Below are positions 58,312 to 64,000 of a DNA stretch of 64,000 nucleotides, in pieces. Origin of the DNA: Symsagittifera roscoffensis (Eukaryota > Xenacoelomorpha > Acoela > Convolutidae). The stretch lies in contig NC_087070.1 of NCBI RefSeq assembly GCF_963678635.1, forward strand, positions 10,202,539 to 10,266,538, written 5' to 3'. The position numbers were made by a program, and so were the translations under genes. The first letter of the stretch is position 1. Every line of letters begins with the position of its first letter. The notes beneath the pieces were generated by a model. The model saw only the letters and a list, made by a program, of their open reading frames with translations, had not been told where the DNA came from and ran no database searches.

Positions 58312-59164
58312 GCCCAAAAAGAGAGCACATCAAAAAAGAGAAAAGAGCCAGTTTGAGTTGAATAAGTATAAACCCTGAAATTTTTCCATTATAACTTAGC
58401 ATTTTGTAATCACACTTTTATTTCGGACCAATTTTGGAGAAATGGTTATCATAACGCCACATGTCATAATGTTTTAGTTGGCTTTTACGAAATTTTTTTT
58501 TAGAAAGTTTTTTTGTCATTTTATTTTGAGCAAAACTTATTTTTTTTTTATGTTTTTTTTTTTGAAAAATTTTTAAAATAGCAAGCAACGGTATCACAAA
58601 CAATGGATATGAACGCAAAATTGTTAGTTTTTTTAAATATAAAATCCTAAGTTTAGTTGAAATTTCCTTGAAATTCTGCATTTTTATTTGAGGTTTGCCT
58701 AGTTTTCATTTTCCAACAAATCTAATCTGCTATAATTCGGGACGCAACAAGTCAAATGAGTGCATCTATAATACAGAAATTGTTAAATGAATTCTATATG
58801 CTAAAAAATATTACGTAAAAGAGGTAAACAGTCGATCTGAAATACTTGCAAACCAGAAAGCAGAAACTTTTTGCAAAAAATTCAGCAAATTTTTTGAGCA
58901 AATTAACAACAATTTGAAGCATTTAATTTGAAGCATTTAATTAGTCTTCCCAGAAAATATTTCAGGAAACAGCTCCATTTAAAAAAAAATTTGTGGGAGG
59001 TGTTTAATTGTTAAACAGCCCAGCTGACCTCCAAAGACCAAAATTGAAAAATTGCTAATCGCACAAACTTTTTACTTTTTGCTAAAATTGTGTAATTAAT
59101 TTTGAATGATTCTTTTTTAGTATTGGCATAATAAACTTCGACGTATCGACGTAAAGTAAAATCA

Positions 59165-59930
59165 AAGAACTATTGGCAAAAAAGCATATCATACAATTTC
59201 CTCTTGTTTTTTTTTCAATAAAAAAATTCCTCAAGAAACTTTTATTTAATCTTTTTCATGCACCAGACTCAAACACACAATTTACATACTCACATATTTT
59301 TTGTAGTGCATTTTTGTATGCATTGGGCTATCAATTTTTAACTCAAAGTGTCCAATATAGGGGCGGGTTTAGGGGTGAGGGCGGGGTATGAGGACGCTTT
59401 TTTGTCTCCTCAAGGATTCGAACCCCTGCCGACCCAAAGTGTCCCCCTTTGCACTATTTTGAGATATCATTTTTTGGCAACGGACCCTAAAAACTCTCTT
59501 AACGCGGCTTCGGCGCCAATATATAGTAAACTTGAGGACGGAGCGCGCGCCAAAAAACGCAATTTTTTGGTCAACATTTTCCGAAAAGTGCCGAAGAACG
59601 TCGTTTTTTGGCCTGTTTTTTGAAAATTTTGCCTCCGGCGCAAAAAATTTGGCCAAAACACAGTCTGTTTAGTGCTTTGGGAGAGCTCGGAAAGTCAATT
59701 TAATCGAACAAAAAAAGGTCAACAAGTTTTCGAAAGTTTTTTGATAATCCACCTCCCTTTTGGGTAACCAGGGTCTTTTTTTTGGTTTATGGAAAAAACG
59801 CCAAACAAAAAGGCGTTTATGGTCGTACACAATTTGCAAATAAGAAAAAGTGCAAGTGATAGTCATAGAACTTTTTTGATTTTTTGTGACATATGGGATT
59901 GCATAAAAGTTGTATGATAAACATTTCTAG
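59165..59930. repeat. TCATACAATT inverted-repeat element flanking a MITE
   Basis: The left edge has GGCAAAAAAGCATATCATAC and the right edge TTGTATGATAAACATTTC in inverted orientation, as in the block at 42135-42985. A family 1 MITE copy lies between them. Confidence 0.4.
59358..59760 (+). mobile_element. hAT-like MITE family 1, third copy
   Basis: It begins TAGGGGCGGGTTTAGG and contains GGATTCGAACCCCTGCCGAC, GTGTCCCCCTTT, GCCTCCGGCGCAAAAAAT and GGGAGAGCTCGG, in the same order as the 27258 copy. The right terminus is degraded (near ATAATCCACCTCCC). GGATTCGAACCCC is a B-box-like word, as in the other copies. Confidence 0.75.
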
Positions 59931-62477
59931 TAAACTCAGACTTTTTTGTCTGAATACATCAAAGCGTTTTCCTAATATTGATCAGCCAAACGAATTCAAA
60001 CTTTCATGTGTGCTTCCAATCGATTAGGAAAGAAAGTTGGCTCTGTGCTGGTGGCAAAACCCCACGCTTATTGTATCTCCTAGTTTGAAAAAAGTTACGG
60101 TTGTCCCATTTTAAAATTATACAATACCCTTTTTTGTCTGCAAGTCCCCTTTTTGCTCCCATCCCCTCCTTTGGGTCCCAATTCAATTTGAAATGATTTC
60201 CCAGCCGCAATGTTTTGATTACTTTGATAAATTTTAACAGAAAGTGAATAGCGCGCAACAATTATTTCAAATTAGCCGAATTGGTAATGTTCAAATCCCT
60301 ATCACTTAACAAAAAACTCTTCTGGGTTTAATTTTAAGTTTTTGGCTCAAGACATCGATATCTCAAATTATAAGCAATTTTTGTCAAAAGCCGATAATTC
60401 AACACTCAAATTTGGCTTGAATAAAAAACATCTCGACAATAAATGTTAACTTACTTACTGATTTTGCGTTTCATACGCACAGAATGATTTGCATTCAAAT
60501 TATTGTTCCGACTTTCGTAACGAAAGTAACGGAATATTTGTGATCGGGGTGGGTTTTTTTCTTCAGACAAATTTTGACTTTTTAGTTAGTCATTTTTGAG
60601 GGATTTTTTTTATATCGTTCAAAAGGTATTGTTGCCTTGAGCTTAATTTTGAAAAAATATTTTACCTGTGATTATTTTTTGTTAAATTATGGGGGTTTAA
60701 AGATTGCCATCTCGGTCAATTTGGGACAATTAACGCGCGATATGTTTCGCGCTATTAACGCGTAAGCGAGATTTAATTCCTCATAGAAATCGTTCCAAAT
60801 TGGTTCAGGGAAAATTATATGCCATAATTGATTTGTTAATAGGAGTAAAATTTATCCCTTTGTACTTAATAATGGCGTGTGGGGGGATGTTTTCACAAAA
60901 AAAAAATCAATTTTTTACAAAAAACTTTTTAATTCAAATTTATTACATTTAAATTTTCCATGTTATTACTGCTCCATAAACCTTAAAAGGCAGTCGAAAC
61001 ATTCAAGGCTTCACCCTGATATGAGCAGTCTTGTTTCGACCTTAGAAAATAACGGAATTTATATGCTTGAGTATTTTTGTATACAGACTAGTTTCCACGA
61101 TGTAAACAAAGTTTTTATTAAAAATTTTTATATCCCAATGAAGATATCAACCCCTTGAGTATAAAATAGCAAAAAATAGTTTAGCTCAGTTTTTTTTAGA
61201 AAAAAAATAGGGGGCTCGAAAATAGCCAATTAGGCTATGTTTTTGACTAATTTATACGCGATTTTTGAAATTCATCCATGATGATGAAAGCGTAAGCATC
61301 AATCTTTTAACCATGGCAAATGTACCGCACTCATTATGACTCCAAATTGATCTGAAGCAAGCGAAAATGTCACTTTAACTTCCTATACGATTCAAATAAT
61401 TCGTTTTGGCTATTTAGGAGAAAAGACAAAGTTTTAACTGTTTAAGATGATTTCAAATACATTTTCAAGGAAATAAAAAAACCTGTCTAAAAACGTTATT
61501 TTTTTATTCCAGAACTGTCTGTGAAAAAAATATAGTTGAAGCAAATATTCGGAAGTACGAGCAAGATTAATTTGTCCAGATTAACGAATTGTCGGTTGCT
61601 CTGCAATTATCACATGGGGGTTTGAAAATGTTCCTTTTTTGACAAGTAACTCAGAGTGAAACATTTCGTTCAATCGTGTTTCTTAAAGGGCCGTTTTTTG
61701 TTCAAGACAAGGCAAGATCCAAATTTTAATAAATAACAGTCCGCTCGTTTGTTGATTAAAAAACAAAATCCAGCAATCAATTGTCAAATTAGCATGCTCG
61801 CTAGATACTTATCAGCCCAAGCAAAAAGCTCAGGAAAAATAATCGATTTTTCTCGGCACGTGGTAGTTTTTGGGCATTTTAATTTTGAAGCTTGAATAAC
61901 GACTGAAATGATATGAGATATTCCACAACCTCAATTGCTGTCTGTATACACTACGGCTGGGAAGGAACTTTAGCCTAGGGTTGGTTTTTTTCCTCCGCGA
62001 GGGTCAGGTACCTCGAACGCGCATAGGGCGAAAAATGTATTATCATTTTAAAGCTCTTTTAGTTAAGGAAATTGCCTTTGCTGTTGAGAAAATTATGATC
62101 AAGTATTTCCTACTTCGTTTTCTTTTCTTACTTTCAGCAAAAAAATCGTTCACATCCTTAATATTCTAATTTACTTTAGGTAACTTTTAGCCGTATCTGT
62201 ACTGTTAATTAATATCCAATTTCAAGCTCAAGTTCAACTCATTATTACAGAGCAAAAAACGGAAATGAAAAAAAAGTACATTTTTTTTCAATTGTTTTTT
62301 TTTCTACTTTTGGTACTAAAATCACCGCGATTAGAAAATTGTGCAAAATTGTTACAAAAGCTCCAATGAAGAGGCGATGTCCCGAAGTTTTTGAAGATGG
62401 GAACCGTTCGTTTCAACGTCAACTAAACCGCACCCCCTTACCCGATATCAGCTAATCAAGTAATACAACCTATTTAG
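59931..62477. other. 3' part of GPCR intron 2, nothing recognised as a gene
   Basis: It contains a segment at 60510-60780 similar to 22600-22820, and the dispersed motif at 60990-61038. The last bases before exon 3 (CCTATTTAG) form the acceptor. Confidence 0.45.
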
Positions 62478-62757
62478 GTTCAGCGGAGTGGAATACGAGA
62501 AAAAACTGTCAATTCTGTTCATCTGTGTCGGCTGTGCATTCGCTATTTTGACACTTCCTGATCTTTTGCTCCATTTGATTGACACAATTCACGAAGAGAC
62601 AAACGAGTGGGTGGAGCAACAGAAACAACTCAAGGTCGTTGTGCAAACAGTGTTTTGTGTGAACTTTTCAATCAATCCTCTCATTTATATGTTTATGAAC
62701 AGTTATTTCAGATCGAAGATCAAACTTATGTTCACGTGTCAGCGAGAAGTTATCTAA
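62478..62757 (+). CDS. Class A GPCR, coding exon 3 (helices 6-7, stop)
   Basis: After the acceptor, one base completes arginine 431 and the exon encodes residues 432-523 before TAA (62755-62757). Helix 6 (about 441-465) keeps F452 and P458, but the usual CW before x-P is L455-T456. Helix 7 (482-503) has the NPxxY motif as NPLIY (497-501), followed by a helix-8-like FMNSYFRSKIK. The cytoplasmic tail is only about ten residues. Its reading phase matches exon 2, and the missing helices complement exon 1 exactly. This supports one gene across a 20-kb intron despite the gap. Confidence 0.87.
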
Positions 62758-62758
62758 A

Positions 62759-62764
62759 AATAAA
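62759..62764 (+). promoter_or_regulatory. Possible polyadenylation signal AATAAA
   Basis: AATAAA lies two bases after the GPCR stop codon. It would give an extremely short 3' UTR. Further AATAAA words occur near 63610, so the real site is uncertain. Confidence 0.3.
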
Positions 62765-64000
62765 TTATGTTCAGGGTCTCTTTAACCAATCCCCTAATCA
62801 TTTAAAACGTTACCGCTGAAAAATATTGTGCCTTTTAGCGAATGCTCCCCCTCCCTCCTTGGAGAGGGCAGATATAGTTGAAGAGATCCGATTTTCTCTA
62901 TAATAACTAAATCTAAATAACCTAATATCCCAAATTACGCCAAACACAATATTATACAGGCTATGACATTCTTAATGAGTTATTTGTCTCGAAATAAGCC
63001 AAAACGATTGTGATCTGAAGATTTGGAATAATCATCAGTGGGCCACCGTAATTTTAGCTCATTTCCCAGTTTTTTGAGGTACATTTTTGATGCATTTTCG
63101 AAAAAATATTAGAGAAAATTCATTATCAATTTGGATTATAGAAAATTTGACTAATTCTCAGCGCTGTCCAGATGAATCATCGCTATCATGTTGCATTAAA
63201 AGTGTATGAATAGCAACTTTCTATACTGTGGAAACGTTTGGCTATCATTCTTCCATAAATTATGAAAACACAAACTTTTTTCTGCTTTAGCAATTACTCA
63301 GCTTTCTGGCGTGTTTATACACGTGATAATGGCTTTTTCAGCACCCCAGATTTTCAATCAAATCAACTTTATCGCTTCAAATTATCTTTCTGTATTAGAT
63401 GTTCATCTGCCATGTTTGTTTTTAGCTGTTTGATGTGAACTATTTGTAACTTGCATTCAATTTAAAACGTAGAAGTTTCATAGATAATAGTACTGATGAT
63501 TTGTAAAAAAAATAGATGTGTTGGGTTTGTTTTGTTTTTTGACTCGGTTTTATTCTAGACTTTCTAGGTTTTATCTAACTTAAGGCAGATAGTTCAGCCG
63601 TCTCAGATTAAATAAATAAATATTGATCAAAAATTTAGTATATTTTCAGAAAAATGAGAAAAAGAAAAAAAGATGAAAAATTAATTTTGCTGACATTCAA
63701 TAGAAAAATTAATAGAAAACCTTATACTTGTTGTTGCAGCACAAAGAAAAACAAATTAAAGTCTTAAATTAGTTGGACCGCTGAGACAAAGGGTTAGATA
63801 CTAAATGGCGAACGTTTTGTTAAGCAGAGAAAAAAATTAATTTGTTTAAACTTAAATTAAAACGAACAAAAAACCAAGCTATATTTAAAATGTTCCGGTA
63901 TCAAACCAATCAGCAAAATGCTCCCTTTTTAATAATTTTTGTAGTGTTTTAAATTAAGTTCTATTGATGTAAAAAAAGGCAATACAAATCTGTTTTCAGT
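62765..64000. other. Downstream region, nothing recognised
   Basis: AT-rich sequence following the GPCR. No coding sequence or clear repeat is supported. Confidence 0.4.

Larger units (their letters stand above)
42123..62477 (+). other. GPCR intron 2 (20,355 bp, phase 2)
   Basis: It starts GTATGA and ends AACCTATTTAG. The split codon AG+G restores arginine 431 and keeps frame into exon 3. The intron is filled with repeats (MITEs, a long palindrome, a foldback element, a ~404-bp tandem array) and contains the assembly gap at 56998-57197, so its true length is uncertain. No other exon in frame was recognised inside it. Confidence 0.8.

Noticed and set aside
59348..59656. 90-codon frames on both strands near 59.4-59.6 kb
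   Set aside because: They lie within a MITE copy and are explained by it.

Overview
This is a stretch of an AT-rich eukaryotic nuclear genome. It has GT-AG spliced exons, a class A GPCR, a BEL/Pao retrotransposon, MITEs, a decayed Maverick/Polinton, satellites and a decayed prohibitin copy. Together these point to an invertebrate animal; the sequence alone does not let me name the phylum. No bacterial-style gene organisation is present. Most of the window is repeat-derived, and a 200-base run of N at 56998-57197 marks an assembly gap.

Left part (1-17 kb). A decayed prohibitin (PHB1-type) copy lies on the minus strand near 1.2-1.7 kb. It is followed by small repeats: a 97-bp direct duplication, a 30-bp tandem repeat and a long GTAT microsatellite. 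From 5.5 to 17.1 kb there is one satellite array of 21-bp units, mixed with a ~50-bp spacer that can form a hairpin and organised into larger near-identical duplications. A very young BEL/Pao element (6473-10229) has inserted into one of those spacers. It has two 589-bp LTRs differing at one base and a perfect 5-bp target duplication. It carries an intact gag-protease frame, but nearly all of the reverse transcriptase, RNase H and integrase region is missing.

Middle part (17-40 kb). This is mostly non-coding. A 22-bp satellite at 26.3-26.9 kb is related in sequence to the 21-bp array. A 33-bp tandem repeat sits at 28.4-28.7 kb. From 36.8 down to 30.6 kb on the minus strand lies a broken Maverick/Polinton (adintovirus-like) element: integrase, minor capsid-like, major capsid and DNA polymerase B remnants, with parts duplicated. 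Next to it, at 37.3-38.8 kb, is a decayed gag-protease remnant of what looks like a Ty3-type retroelement.

Right part (40-64 kb). One host gene can be read with confidence: a 523-residue rhodopsin-class GPCR in three coding exons (40394-41062, 41500-42122, 62478-62757). The exon phases agree and the splice sites are GT-AG. Its second intron is about 20.4 kb. That intron holds two hAT-like MITE families, a 1.3-kb palindrome, a foldback element, a ~404-bp tandem array and the assembly gap. Exon 2 encodes almost the whole third cytoplasmic loop, so the intron separates helices 1-5 from helices 6-7.
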